Below, one piece after another: positions 8,451 to 17,175 of a DNA stretch of 64,000 nucleotides (its first letter is position 1; the number at the start of each line of letters is the position of its first letter). A program made the position numbers and the translations under genes. The notes beneath the pieces were generated by a model that saw only the letters and a list, made by a program, of their open reading frames with translations, did no database searches and had not been told where the DNA came from. Origin of the DNA: Microbulbifer hainanensis. Its GTDB lineage: Bacteria > Pseudomonadota > Gammaproteobacteria > Pseudomonadales > Cellvibrionaceae. Location of the stretch: assembly GCF_014904735.1 (NCBI RefSeq), contig NZ_JACZCR010000033.1, forward strand, positions 1 through 64,000, written 5' to 3'.

Positions 8451-8930
8451 ATGAGTGATCTTTTTTCCATTCCCCTGAAGACCCAGGATGGTCGCGATTC
8501 CACCCTGGAGGAGCATCGCGGCAAGGTGCTGCTGATGGTCAACACCGCCAGCAAGTGCGGATTCACCCCGCAGTACAAGGGGCTCGAGGCGCTGTATGAA
8601 AAGTACCGCGAGCGCGGCCTGGTAGTACTGGGCTTCCCCTGCAACCAGTTCGGCAAGCAGGAGCCGGGCAGCGACGACGAAATCCGCGAGTTCTGTGAAC
8701 TGAATTTTGGGGTTTCCTTCCCGCTGTACGCGAAGCTCGATGTCAACGGGCCGGAAGCGCACCCGCTGTTTGTCGAACTCAAGCAGCAGGCGCCGGGGAT
8801 TCTCGGTACCGAGGGAATCAAGTGGAACTTCACCAAATTCCTGGTTGACCGGGACGGCAAGGTGGTGAAGCGCTTTGCGCCCAAGGACAAGCCCGAGGCG
8901 CTGGACGCCGAAATCGAAGCGCTGCTGTGA
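8451..8930 (+). CDS. Glutathione peroxidase family thiol peroxidase
   Basis: 159 residues from the ATG at 8451; the GTG at 8430 is in frame but has no ribosome binding site. The protein has the glutathione peroxidase signatures: the NTASKCGFTPQY loop with the catalytic Cys, LGFPCNQFGKQEPG with a probable resolving Cys and the catalytic Gln, and the WNFTKFLVD strand with the catalytic Trp/Asn. Bacterial members of this type usually use thioredoxin rather than glutathione to reduce lipid or organic hydroperoxides. The gene's stop overlaps the start of an OhrR-like regulator, so the two form an oxidative-stress operon. Confidence 0.93.
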   Translation: MSDLFSIPLKTQDGRDSTLEEHRGKVLLMVNTASKCGFTPQYKGLEALYEKYRERGLVVLGFPCNQFGKQEPGSDDEIREFCELNFGVSFPLYAKLDVNGPEAHPLFVELKQQAPGILGTEGIKWNFTKFLVDRDGKVVKRFAPKDKPEALDAEIEALL

Positions 8931-9433
8931 GTGGATCGGCAGAGCGTCCCGGGTTGGCCTGCGACGGTGCCAACCCGCTGGCTCTGGAGCGGCAGTTGTG
9001 TTTCGCGCTCTACGCCGCTTCGCGCGCAATGACCCGCGCCTACCAGCCGATGCTGCAGGCGCTGGATATCACCTATCCGCAATATCTGGTATTGCTGGTG
9101 CTGTGGGAGCGCGACGGTACCGTTGCCGCCGGGGATGATGGGGCGGCAATCAGTGTCGGCGCCCTGGGGCGGCAGTTGATGCTGGATTCCGGCACGCTTA
9201 CCCCGCTGCTGAAGCGCATGGAGATCCGCGGCCTGCTGGACCGGCGCCGCGGAACCGAAGATGAGCGGGTGACAGTGGTGACATTGACGGATGCGGGGCG
9301 AGCACTCCGCCCGCAGGCGCTCGCCTGGGTTGAGAAGCAGCGGGATAGCACGAAGCTCACGCACCGTGACGTGAAGGAACTGCATGCGGGGCTGTGGAAA
9401 TTGCTGGAAGCGCTGGGAGGGGATCTGCCGTAG
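8927..9433 (+). CDS. MarR/OhrR-family organic-peroxide-sensing regulator
   Basis: 168 residues, GTG start at 8927 overlapping the TGA of the peroxidase gene. The N-terminal helix ALERQLCFALYAASRAMT matches OhrR, including the single reactive cysteine, and ITYPQYLVLLVLWE is the second OhrR hallmark. A winged helix follows (LGRQLMLDSGTLTPLLKRME, then RRRGTEDERVTVVTLT). OhrR proteins repress an organic-hydroperoxide resistance gene until the cysteine is oxidised. No ohr gene is adjacent, so the overlapping glutathione peroxidase is the likely target. The extra N-terminal residues before ALERQ are not conserved, so a later start is possible. Confidence 0.88.
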   Translation: MSGSAERPGLACDGANPLALERQLCFALYAASRAMTRAYQPMLQALDITYPQYLVLLVLWERDGTVAAGDDGAAISVGALGRQLMLDSGTLTPLLKRMEIRGLLDRRRGTEDERVTVVTLTDAGRALRPQALAWVEKQRDSTKLTHRDVKELHAGLWKLLEALGGDLP

Positions 9434-9520
9434 CTTTGGGATGAACATCCATGTTTTTATGGTTTTCATGGTTCTTCGTCATAAAATATAAGCTCTTCTC
9501 CTTTATTATTAGGACAGTTG

Positions 9521-9550
9521 TTGACCTTACGCGTCCGTGGGCCGTATAGT
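9521..9550 (+). promoter_or_regulatory. Probable sigma-70 promoter for leuA
   Basis: TTGACC at 9521-9526 and TATAGT at 9545-9550 are separated by 18 bases, close to the sigma-70 consensus. Transcription would begin near 9557, leaving a leader of more than 200 bases before leuA that contains a small leucine-rich open frame. Confidence 0.6.
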
Positions 9551-9583
9551 GTTCTGACTGAATACCTAACCGATCTGACCGCT

Positions 9584-9664
9584 ATGCATTACGCATGCCC
9601 CAGCCACTGCCTCCTCGCCCGCGCGCTAGCTTCCTCCCTGCGACTACCGCGCTGCGGTACATAA
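9584..9664 (+). CDS. leuL: Putative leucine leader peptide upstream of leuA
   Basis: A 26-codon frame starting at ATG 9584 and ending TAA at 9662-9664. It has five leucine codons (CTC CTC, CTA, CTG, CTA), including the rarer CTA, within the last 17 codons. It lies in the long leuA leader just after a good promoter. A small hairpin (TACCGC/GCGGTA, 9645-9659) overlaps its end. A second one (ACAGCGG/CCGCTGT, 9720-9738) precedes leuA but has only a short T-run. This is the layout of transcription attenuation by leucyl-tRNA supply. No similarity to a known leader is claimed, and the weak T-run is the main doubt. Confidence 0.4.
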   Translation: MHYACPSHCLLARALASSLRLPRCGT

Positions 9665-9719
9665 TTTTATTTCGATACCTTCCGACAGAATTCCACACTT
9701 AATGTTGATCGGCGCGTAG

Positions 9720-9740
9720 ACAGCGGGAACGCCGCTGTTT
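9720..9740 (+). terminator. Possible attenuator hairpin in the leuA leader
   Basis: A 7-bp stem ACAGCGG/CCGCTGT with a GAACG loop is followed by only TT, about 33 bases before the leuA start. It would be a weak terminator alone. Its position downstream of the leucine-rich leader frame is what suggests attenuation. Confidence 0.3.
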
Positions 9741-9772
9741 AGCCTCGGGCCAGATGAGGAGACGAGCCCAAA

Positions 9773-11308
9773 ATGAGTACAAATAAAGATAAATTAGTCA
9801 TTTTCGATACCACTTTGCGCGACGGCGAGCAAAGTCCCGGTGCCTCCATGACCAAGGAGGAGAAGATCCATATTGCGCGAATGCTCGAGCGTATGCGTGT
9901 GGATGTGATCGAGGCGGGCTTCGCCATCGCCAGCCAGGGTGACTTCGAGGCGGTACAGGCCGTGGCCGAGACCGTAAAAGATTCCCGCGTGTGCAGTCTG
10001 GCCCGCGCCGTGGGGCCGGATATCATCCGCGCCGCCGAGGCACTGAAAAAAGCCAACGCCCCTCGTATTCACACATTTATTGCCACTTCGCCAATCCACA
10101 TGAAATACAAGCTGCAGATGGAGCCGGAAAAGGTTCTGCAGCAGGCGGTGGAAGCGGTGAAACACGCGCGCCAGTACACCGACGATGTGGAATTTTCCCT
10201 CGAGGACGGCAGCCGCTCCGAACCGGAATTCATGTACCGGATCATCGAGGCGGTGATCAAAGCCGGTGCCGGCACCATCAATATCCCGGACACCGTCGGT
10301 TACGGTGAGCCGGAAGAGTACGGGGCCATGTTCCGGCGTGTGATCGAGAATGTGCCCAACTCCGACAAGGCCATTTTTTCCACCCACTGCCACAACGACC
10401 TCGGTCTCGCGGTGGCCAACTCCCTGTCCGCCGTCATGAACGGCGTGCGCCAGGTAGAGTGCACCATCAACGGTCTCGGCGAGCGCGCGGGCAACGCGTC
10501 TCTGGAGGAGATCGTGATGGCGGTGCGCACCCGCCAGGATCTGTACCCGGTGGATACCCGCATCGACACTTCGCACATCGTGCCCACGTCGCGTCTGGTG
10601 TCGTCCATCACCGGTTTCCCGGTGCAGCCGAACAAGGCCATCGTCGGTGCCAACGCGTTTGCGCACGAATCCGGTATTCACCAGGACGGCGTACTCAAGC
10701 ACCGCGAAACCTACGAAATCATGCGTGCAGAGGACGTGGGCTGGGGCAACAACCGCCTGGTACTCGGCAAGCATTCCGGCCGCGCCGCGGTGAAGGCGCG
10801 CTATGAAGAGCTGGGTCACACCTTCGACGACGCCGGTGAATTCCAGGTGATCTTCCAGCGCTTCAAGGACCTGGCCGACAAGAAACACGAGATCTTCGAC
10901 GAGGATCTGCACTCCATCATCGCCGGTACGGAAGAGCCGGTGGAACACTACCGCCTCGCTTCGCTCGACGTGCACAGCCGCAGCGGCCAGAACCCGCGCG
11001 CGCAGCTGCAGCTGATGATCGACGGGGAAGAGTTTGCCGCGGAAGCGGAGGGTAGTGGGCCGGTGGACGCAGCCTTCAAGGCCATCGAATCCGTCGTCAA
11101 GAGCCAGGCCGACCTGAAACTCTACTCGGTCAATGCCGTCACCCAGGGTACCGATTCCCAGGGCAGCGTCACTGTGCGACTCGAGCGCAATGGTCGGCTG
11201 GTCAACGGGGTCGGTGCCGATACCGATATTCTCGTCGCGTCCGCACAAGCCTACCTGGATGCTTTAAACTTGCTGTCCAACGGTGAAAGCAAGGCCAAGG
11301 GCGTCTGA
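9773..11308 (+). CDS. leuA: 2-isopropylmalate synthase
   Basis: 511 residues, the usual length of the long (enterobacterial-type) LeuA. It catalyses acetyl-CoA plus 2-oxoisovalerate to 2-isopropylmalate, the first committed step of leucine synthesis. The catalytic HMGL-like barrel begins with [16 protein letters not shown]. The metal-binding HCHNDLG lies near residue 206, and [17 protein letters not shown] is also present. The C-terminal LeuA dimer domain (about 390-505) binds leucine for feedback inhibition. The ATG at 9773 follows GAGGAGACGAG. It is probably controlled also by the leader described upstream. Confidence 0.97.
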   Translation: MSTNKDKLVIFDTTLRDGEQSPGASMTKEEKIHIARMLERMRVDVIEAGFAIASQGDFEAVQAVAETVKDSRVCSLARAVGPDIIRAAEALKKANAPRIHTFIATSPIHMKYKLQMEPEKVLQQAVEAVKHARQYTDDVEFSLEDGSRSEPEFMYRIIEAVIKAGAGTINIPDTVGYGEPEEYGAMFRRVIENVPNSDKAIFSTHCHNDLGLAVANSLSAVMNGVRQVECTINGLGERAGNASLEEIVMAVRTRQDLYPVDTRIDTSHIVPTSRLVSSITGFPVQPNKAIVGANAFAHESGIHQDGVLKHRETYEIMRAEDVGWGNNRLVLGKHSGRAAVKARYEELGHTFDDAGEFQVIFQRFKDLADKKHEIFDEDLHSIIAGTEEPVEHYRLASLDVHSRSGQNPRAQLQLMIDGEEFAAEAEGSGPVDAAFKAIESVVKSQADLKLYSVNAVTQGTDSQGSVTVRLERNGRLVNGVGADTDILVASAQAYLDALNLLSNGESKAKGV

Positions 11309-11331
11309 GCCCGGCAATCAGGGGTGATCGA

Positions 11332-12147
11332 GTGAACGAACTGCAGCGGGCGGAATATCTGTCGGTACTGGGGGTGCCCAGTTATGTGCCGCGTTTCGTT
11401 CTGCCACTGGCACCGCCGCCGCGCCAGGCCGAATTGCCGGTTGCGGCGGCGCCCGTCGAAAACCCGCTGCCGCGCAGTGCCGAGCAGATTCGCGCGACGC
11501 TGGCCCCGGCTGAAGCCGCGGCGCCGTCACCCGCACCAGCGACGCCAGCCGCGCCCTCTGCACCGCAGGATCCCGCCGTCGCGCGCCAGGTCGGCGAGAT
11601 TGTCCAGCACGCCCGCGTAGAGCCGGAAAAATCCTCCGCGCCGGCAGTGACACCGGTGGCGCCGCCCGCGCAACAGGTGGAGCCATTCGTGCTCAGCTGC
11701 TGGTGGCTCGGCGATGAACTGCTGGCGGTGGACAGCCGCGAGCCCGGTGTCGCCCTGCCGGTGGAATCCCTGTTTAACAATATTGCCCGCGCACTGGGCT
11801 GGGACCAGTTGCCTCGGGAGCAGGATCGCCTGCGCTGGCCGCTGGCGGAAAACCGCTTCGGCCCCGCGGCTTCCGCGGCCGAGGCGCGCGATACCTGCTC
11901 CATCTGGCTGGAGGCCGCCAGCGCGCGGCGCCCGGTGAAATCCATCTGGCTGATGGGGCGCCAGGCGCGCGACTTCTGTGCGCCCCTGTCTTTACAAGCG
12001 CCACTATCCGAGCCGGTCACCGACTGGAACGGCATTCGCGTCGTCGCGATGCCGAGCCTTACCCAGCTGCTGCAGCAGCCCGAGCGCAAGCGTGCCCTGT
12101 GGCAGTTGCTGCGGCAGACCTACCCGCAACAGACACGCGCCCAGTGA
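11332..12147 (+). CDS. holD: Probable DNA polymerase III psi subunit (HolD-like)
   Basis: 271 residues, GTG start. The N-terminus (LQRAEYLSVLGVPSYVPR) resembles the start of E. coli psi, where it binds chi. A Pro/Ala-rich low-complexity linker occupies about 25-120. The C-terminus (PSLTQLLQQPERKRALWQLL) resembles the psi ending with its ALWQ motif. Psi bridges the clamp-loader complex and the chi/SSB contact. The gene overlaps rimI by four bases, and holD-rimI is the conserved order in gammaproteobacteria. The protein is roughly twice the E. coli length because of the linker. The call rests on weak end similarity plus strong synteny. Confidence 0.65.
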   Translation: MNELQRAEYLSVLGVPSYVPRFVLPLAPPPRQAELPVAAAPVENPLPRSAEQIRATLAPAEAAAPSPAPATPAAPSAPQDPAVARQVGEIVQHARVEPEKSSAPAVTPVAPPAQQVEPFVLSCWWLGDELLAVDSREPGVALPVESLFNNIARALGWDQLPREQDRLRWPLAENRFGPAASAAEARDTCSIWLEAASARRPVKSIWLMGRQARDFCAPLSLQAPLSEPVTDWNGIRVVAMPSLTQLLQQPERKRALWQLLRQTYPQQTRAQ

Positions 12148-12617
12148 TAGATTGCGGCATCCCCGGCGCCCGGCTGCGGGCTGCCACTGACGCCGATTGT
12201 GCTGCGCTGGCCGCGCTTGCCAGCAGTGCCCACTCCCACCCCTGGAGCGAACGCCAGTACCGCGACAGTATCGCCGCGGGCCATCACTGCTGGCTGCTGC
12301 AAACGGACACCGGCGAAGCCATCGCCTGCTGCGTGCTGTCGCAGCTCTTCAACGAGTCGGAAGTCCTCGATATTGCGGTTTCACCGTCGTGGCGTCGCCG
12401 TGGTATCGCCCGGGCGCTGCTGCAGCAACTGCTCGGCGAGCTGCCGGACAATGTCGATCGCGTGCTGCTCGACGTGCGTGTCTCCAATACGCCGGCCCTG
12501 GGCCTTTACCGTTCGCTCGGCTTTGTCCAGGACGGCCTGCGCCGCAATTACTACCCCGCGGCTGGCGGTGCGCGCGAAGACGCCATCCTGATGAGCCTGG
12601 CCATCGAGGCGCGCTGA
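12144..12617 (+). CDS. rimI: Ribosomal protein bS18 alanine N-acetyltransferase
   Basis: 157 residues from the GTG at 12144, which overlaps the stop of the preceding gene (GTGA). The longer upstream frame overlaps holD and is not needed. It has the GNAT acetyl-CoA loop (SPSWRRRGIARALLQQLL), the substrate strand LLDVRVSNTPALGLYRSLGF and the RimI signature RRNYYP. It acetylates the N-terminal alanine of ribosomal protein S18. Coupled to the holD-like gene. Confidence 0.92.
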   Translation: MIDCGIPGARLRAATDADCAALAALASSAHSHPWSERQYRDSIAAGHHCWLLQTDTGEAIACCVLSQLFNESEVLDIAVSPSWRRRGIARALLQQLLGELPDNVDRVLLDVRVSNTPALGLYRSLGFVQDGLRRNYYPAAGGAREDAILMSLAIEAR

Positions 12618-12704
12618 CAGCCGCTGCGGGGCTGTTAGAATGTCCGTACTCTGAATCCGAATTACTTTCTGTCCCAATCCGTTCAACCCCGCAATGAGTT
12701 TTTC

Positions 12705-14081
12705 ATGGCGTTATCCAGCAACAGACATCCCTCATTACTCGAAGGGCAGGTAGCCGGCCACCTGCGGCGCCTGGCGCTGCCGATGGTGTGGGGCATTCTC
12801 GCCACCATGTCCTTCAACGTGGTGGATACCTATTTTGTCGCGCAGCTGGGCAATGGCCCGCTGGCGGCGATGAGCTTTACGTTTCCGGTGGTCATGGTGA
12901 TCAACAGCCTGGCCATCGGTCTCGGCGCCGGCACCTCGTCGGCGGTGGCGCGGGCCTATGGTGCTGGTGATCTGCAGCGGGTGCGACGCCTGGTAACCGA
13001 TGCCTCGCTCCTGGCGTTACTGGGGGCACTGGCTATCAGCGTCCTGGGGCTCGCCACTATCCGGCCACTATTCGAACTGCTCGGCGCGCCGGAGGAGATG
13101 CTGCCGCTGATCGCCGACTACATGGTGCCCTGGTATCTGGGGGCTGTGTTTGCGGTGGTGCCGATGGTGGCCCTGTCTTCGCTGCGTGCCATCGGCAACA
13201 GCGCGCTGACCGGCCGTATCATGGTTGCGGTGGCGTTATTCAACCTGCTGCTGGATCCATTGCTGATTTTCGGGCTGTTCGGTTTCCCGCGGCTGGAACT
13301 GCAGGGCGCCGCGCTGTCGACCGTGATTGCGCGCGGTATCAGTTTTTTCGCCGCGCTCTATTTCCTGGTGCGTCGCGAGCACCTGATGGCGCTGCCGAGT
13401 GTGCGGCTCGGGGTGGTGTGGGCGTCGTGGCGGGCAGTGCTCGCCGTGGGCCTGCCGGCGATCGCGACCAACGCGATCATCCCGATGGCCGGCGGTGTGG
13501 TGGTGGCGCTGGTGGCGGCCCACGGCGCCGACGCGGTCGCCGGGCTGGGGGTGGCGCTGCGCATCGAACCGCTGGCGCTGATCGTGTTTTACGCGCTGTC
13601 GTCGGTCGTAGGGCCATTTATCGGCCAGAACGCAGGCGCAGGCAAAACGGCGCGCATGCAGGAGACCGTCAGCGTGCTGGGGCGTTTCTGTATCGGCTGC
13701 GGTTTCACGCTGGCGCTGGTGCTGTATGTCGTTGGGCCGTCACTGGTGCGGTTGTTCAGCGATTCCGCGCCGGTACTGGCCGTGGCCGTTGCCTACCTGA
13801 CGCTGGTACCGTTCAGTTACGCCGGTTATGGTTTCGTCATGTCGGCCAACGCCGCTTTCAACGGGCTCGGCCGGCCACTGCCGGCCACGCTGATCTCTTT
13901 CTTGCGCGTACTCGGCGTCTATCTGCCGCTGGCCTGGGTGGGCAATCAGCTGTGGGGGATTACCGGCCTGTTTGCGGCCACCGCACTGGCCAACCTGCTG
14001 CTCGGCGCACTGGCCTGGTGGTGGCTGCGCCGGGACATCAGTGAGCGCGCACGCTGTAGCGAAGCGCTGGCGGCACAGTAG
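12705..14081 (+). CDS. MATE family multidrug/cation antiporter
   Basis: 458 residues with about twelve hydrophobic helices in two similar halves. It opens with GHLRRLALPMVWGILATM and VVDTYFVAQLGNGPLAAMSF, and carries NSLAIGLGAGTSSAVARAYGAGD, all MATE hallmarks. These proteins export cationic drugs in exchange for Na+ or H+. The substrate cannot be predicted. It follows rimI by 87 bp in the same direction and may have its own promoter. Confidence 0.93.
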   Translation: MALSSNRHPSLLEGQVAGHLRRLALPMVWGILATMSFNVVDTYFVAQLGNGPLAAMSFTFPVVMVINSLAIGLGAGTSSAVARAYGAGDLQRVRRLVTDASLLALLGALAISVLGLATIRPLFELLGAPEEMLPLIADYMVPWYLGAVFAVVPMVALSSLRAIGNSALTGRIMVAVALFNLLLDPLLIFGLFGFPRLELQGAALSTVIARGISFFAALYFLVRREHLMALPSVRLGVVWASWRAVLAVGLPAIATNAIIPMAGGVVVALVAAHGADAVAGLGVALRIEPLALIVFYALSSVVGPFIGQNAGAGKTARMQETVSVLGRFCIGCGFTLALVLYVVGPSLVRLFSDSAPVLAVAVAYLTLVPFSYAGYGFVMSANAAFNGLGRPLPATLISFLRVLGVYLPLAWVGNQLWGITGLFAATALANLLLGALAWWWLRRDISERARCSEALAAQ

Positions 14082-14119
14082 CAACCGCATCGTCGGATTC
14101 AATAAAAAAGGAGTTTTCC

Positions 14120-15127
14120 ATGGGGCGCTGGATTCGGTTTTTCTACGGGCTTCTGTTTGTACTGCACGCGCTGATTGCGCAAGTGGCTACGGCGGAGACG
14201 GACAACCCCTTCGACCGCTATCCGATCCACTTTGCCGATATCAAAGGCGTCTCCATTGCTTACCAGGATATGGGGCCGCGTGACGCCGAGCCGGTATTGC
14301 TGGTCATGGGGCTGGGTGCACAGATGCTGCACTGGGGCGATACCCTGGTGCAGGGGCTTCTCGACAGTGGCTACCGGGTGGTACTGCTGGACAACCGCGA
14401 CGCCGGCCTGTCACAGAAGTTCTACGACCTTTCGGCACCGTCCGTGTGGTGGATGCTGGTGAAGGAGAAGGTCGGCCTCGCCGGCGAGCCGCCCTACACC
14501 CTCGGCGATATGGCCGGCGATGCCGTGGGGCTGCTCGACCAGCTGTATATCGAGCGGGCCCACATTGTCGGCGCGTCGATGGGGGGCATGATTGTGCAGG
14601 TAATGGCGGCGCAATATCCCGAACGAGTGCTGAGTCTCACCTCGATCATGTCCAGCTCCGGCGCGCCGGGTTTGCCCGAATCCAAGCCGGAGGCGATCGA
14701 GGCGCTGGCAATGGCCGCGGAGGGCGCGGACTCGCGTGCCCAGCGCATCGCCAACGGTATCCAGGTTTCCCGCACTATCGGCTCGCCGGTGTATTTCGAT
14801 GAGGCCGCGACCCGTGACCGGGTACAGCGGGTCGCCAATCGTGGCAGCTACGGCCCGGGTATGGTGCGCCAGTTGGAAGCCATCATGGCCAGCGGTGATC
14901 GTTCGCCGCTGCTGGCGAAAATTGCCGCGCCGACACTGGTGATACACGGCGAGGCCGATCCGCTGCTGCCCATCGCCCATGGTCGCGATACCGCGAAAAA
15001 GATCGCCGGCGCGCGCTTTGTAGCCATTCCGGGTATGGGGCATGGATTGGAACCGAAGACGAGCCAGTTGGTGCTGAAAGCGTTGCTGCCGTTCCTGCAT
15101 GGGGAGCGGCAGGTAGCGGTCGAGTAA
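14120..15127 (+). CDS. Secreted alpha/beta hydrolase
   Basis: 335 residues with an N-terminal signal sequence (cleavage probably after ATA, about residue 24). The alpha/beta-hydrolase fold is clear: the nucleophile elbow GASMGGMI (Ser near 152), the acid in HGEADPLLP and the histidine in IPGMGHGLEP. The strand VLLVMGLGAQMLHW provides the oxyanion region. This group includes lipases, esterases and aromatic-ring-cleavage hydrolases, so the substrate is unknown. A GGAG ribosome binding site precedes the ATG. Confidence 0.88.
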   Translation: MGRWIRFFYGLLFVLHALIAQVATAETDNPFDRYPIHFADIKGVSIAYQDMGPRDAEPVLLVMGLGAQMLHWGDTLVQGLLDSGYRVVLLDNRDAGLSQKFYDLSAPSVWWMLVKEKVGLAGEPPYTLGDMAGDAVGLLDQLYIERAHIVGASMGGMIVQVMAAQYPERVLSLTSIMSSSGAPGLPESKPEAIEALAMAAEGADSRAQRIANGIQVSRTIGSPVYFDEAATRDRVQRVANRGSYGPGMVRQLEAIMASGDRSPLLAKIAAPTLVIHGEADPLLPIAHGRDTAKKIAGARFVAIPGMGHGLEPKTSQLVLKALLPFLHGERQVAVE

Positions 15128-15134
15128 CTCTGAT

Positions 15135-15205
15135 ATGCCGGCGCAGGCCGGCATCCAGCGGGTTGGCTAGTCGCCGCCATTCTGGACCCCGGATCGAGTC
15201 CGGGG
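15135..15205. repeat. Pair of intergenic palindromic repeat units
   Basis: ATGCCGGCGCAGGCCGGCAT (15135-15154) and CCCCGGATCGAGTCCGGGG (15187-15205, followed by TGACAAA) are two GC-rich dyads between convergent genes. The phrase GGATCCAGTCCGGG-TGACA is common among dispersed proteobacterial intergenic palindromes. They may also help terminate transcription, though neither has a T-run. Confidence 0.55.
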
Positions 15206-15228
15206 TGACAAAGTGAATGGTCCGGCAA

Positions 15229-17010
15229 TCAGTTGATCGGCGCGGTGGCTTCCTCCAGCCAGGCTTGGGTCTTCTCATTCACCAGCGGCATCAGCGTCTC
15301 CCGCACACGCTCGTGGTAGCGGTTCAGCCAGTTTTTCTCCTGTTCGTTCAGGAGCTCCGGATCGATCAGTTTTCTCTCGATCGGCACCAGGGTCAGTTCC
15401 TCGAATTCGAGGAAGCCGCGGTGCTCCGCGCTCTCTTTCACGAAGACCAGGTTTTCGATACGAATGCCATACTGGCCGGTGAGGTAGAAGCCGGGCTCGT
15501 TGGACAGGATCATGCCCGCCTGCAGTGCCACGCCGGTACTGGCCTTGCCGACCCGCTGCGGGCCCTCGTGCACACTGAGGAAGCTGCCGACACCATGTCC
15601 GGTGCCGTGGGCGTAGTCGAGGCCTACATCCCACAGGGATTTGCGTGCGAAGGCGTCGATCTGTTCGCCGCAGGTGCCCTTGGGAAAGCGCAGGGTTGCC
15701 AGGGCGATATGGCCCTTCAGTACGCGGGTGAAGTGATCGCGGGCGTGGACCGGGAATTCGCCCAGTGCCACGGTTCGGGTCACATCGGTGGTGCCATCCG
15801 GGTACTGGCCGCCGGAATCAATCAGGTAGATGCCCTCGGCTTTGATCGGCAGGCTGGATTCCGGGCTGACCCGGTAGTGGACGACGGCGCCATTGGGCCC
15901 GTAGCCGGAGATGGAGTCGAAGCTGTCGTCGGCGAAGCCCTCGCGCTGTTCGCGCTTGTCGCGCAGCAGGTGCACCGCTTCCAGTTCGCCGAAACTGTTG
16001 TCTTGGGAGCCCGCAGCAACAGCATCGGGCAGCTCGGCGAGGAATTCACACAGGGCGGCACCGTCGCGCTCGTGCGCGGCGCGGCTGCCGGCCAGTTCCA
16101 CGGCATTCTTCTCCGCCTTGGCGGCGGTAATCGGATCGCGCTCCACGAGCAGCTCGATATCCATGGCCCGCAGGCGCTGCAGTGTCCAGCAGTTGGTGAT
16201 CGCCGGATCTGCCCACACCTTGGCCACGTGGTGGCGCTTGGCGGCGGAGAACAGCTCCTCTTTGTCGCTGACGATCGCCACTTCGCTGTTGAGGTGTTCG
16301 ATCAGCGCTTCGCTGATGGCTTCTTTCGCCAGGTACAGGGTGGCGGTGCCGTCGCGGTAGAGCAGGGCGCTGGCGAGGGCGACCGGAAGGTGCGGCACAT
16401 CGGTACCGCGGATATTGAACAGCCAGGCGCAGACTTCCGGGTTGGGCAGCCACAGGGCGTCGGCGCGTTTGTCTGCCAGCAGCGCGGCGATGCGCTTGCG
16501 CTTCTCCGCCGAGTGCTCGCCGGTGAAGGTGTGGGGGTGCGGGCGCGCCGAACCACAGGGCGTTGCCGGCCGGTCGCTCCAGACCGCGTCGATGGGGTTG
16601 TGCTCCAGCGGGCGCAGGGCGATGTCCCGTTCGCCCAGGCGCTTTTTCAGCAGGGCCAGTCCGGGTTCGGTGTGCAGGCGCGGATCGTATCCGAGTGAAT
16701 CGCCAGTGCTGAGCTGGTCACACAGCCAGTCCGCAATGGCGCCCGGATCCAGGTTTTCCTGGTCGATGGGCTGGTCGCCGATCTGCTGCTGCGCCTGCAG
16801 CGTGTAGCGACCGTCAACGAACAGGGCCGCATGTTCGAGTCCTACCGCCGCCATTCCGGCGGAGCCGGTAAAGCCCGTGAGCCAGGCCAGGCGTTCGTCG
16901 GAGGCGGGCACATACTCGTTCTGGTACTCGTCTCCACGCGGGACCAGAAATCCCTGCACCTGCTGTTGTACCAGTTCTTCCCGCAGGGCCTGTAAACGCT
17001 CCCGACTCAT
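15229..17010 (-). CDS. Xaa-Pro aminopeptidase (M24B, long three-domain form)
   Basis: 593 residues, the length of the eukaryote-like aminopeptidase P form rather than the shorter E. coli PepP. Two creatinase-like N-terminal domains precede an M24 catalytic domain. The metal ligands are visible in DSGGQYPDGTTDVTRTV (two Asp), GTGHGVGSFLSVHEGP (His), SNEPGFY (Glu) and GIRIENL (Glu). It removes N-terminal residues that precede proline in cytoplasmic peptides. No signal peptide. It is transcribed alone, convergent with the hydrolase gene. Confidence 0.93.
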   Translation of the reverse strand: MSRERLQALREELVQQQVQGFLVPRGDEYQNEYVPASDERLAWLTGFTGSAGMAAVGLEHAALFVDGRYTLQAQQQIGDQPIDQENLDPGAIADWLCDQLSTGDSLGYDPRLHTEPGLALLKKRLGERDIALRPLEHNPIDAVWSDRPATPCGSARPHPHTFTGEHSAEKRKRIAALLADKRADALWLPNPEVCAWLFNIRGTDVPHLPVALASALLYRDGTATLYLAKEAISEALIEHLNSEVAIVSDKEELFSAAKRHHVAKVWADPAITNCWTLQRLRAMDIELLVERDPITAAKAEKNAVELAGSRAAHERDGAALCEFLAELPDAVAAGSQDNSFGELEAVHLLRDKREQREGFADDSFDSISGYGPNGAVVHYRVSPESSLPIKAEGIYLIDSGGQYPDGTTDVTRTVALGEFPVHARDHFTRVLKGHIALATLRFPKGTCGEQIDAFARKSLWDVGLDYAHGTGHGVGSFLSVHEGPQRVGKASTGVALQAGMILSNEPGFYLTGQYGIRIENLVFVKESAEHRGFLEFEELTLVPIERKLIDPELLNEQEKNWLNRYHERVRETLMPLVNEKTQAWLEEATAPIN

Positions 17011-17175
17011 GGTTCACCTCTCTCTTTAGTCTGTGGCGGTATCGATCCCGTACGTGACCCGGCACTGCCCGGTCATTCGCTGAATTGTGCAGTCTACCAG
17101 CCTCCTCGGCACCTTGCCGACGTGTATAATGCGCGCCTTGTTTCCGCATCGATGCCGAGTTTTCAAATCTAGATT

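Noticed and set aside
9794..11248. 484-codon open frame on the minus strand
   Set aside because: Antisense shadow of leuA; His/Val-rich composition with no domain.
15217..16698. 493-codon open frame on the plus strand
   Set aside because: It lies wholly antisense to the aminopeptidase P gene and has no family signature; high GC makes such shadows common.
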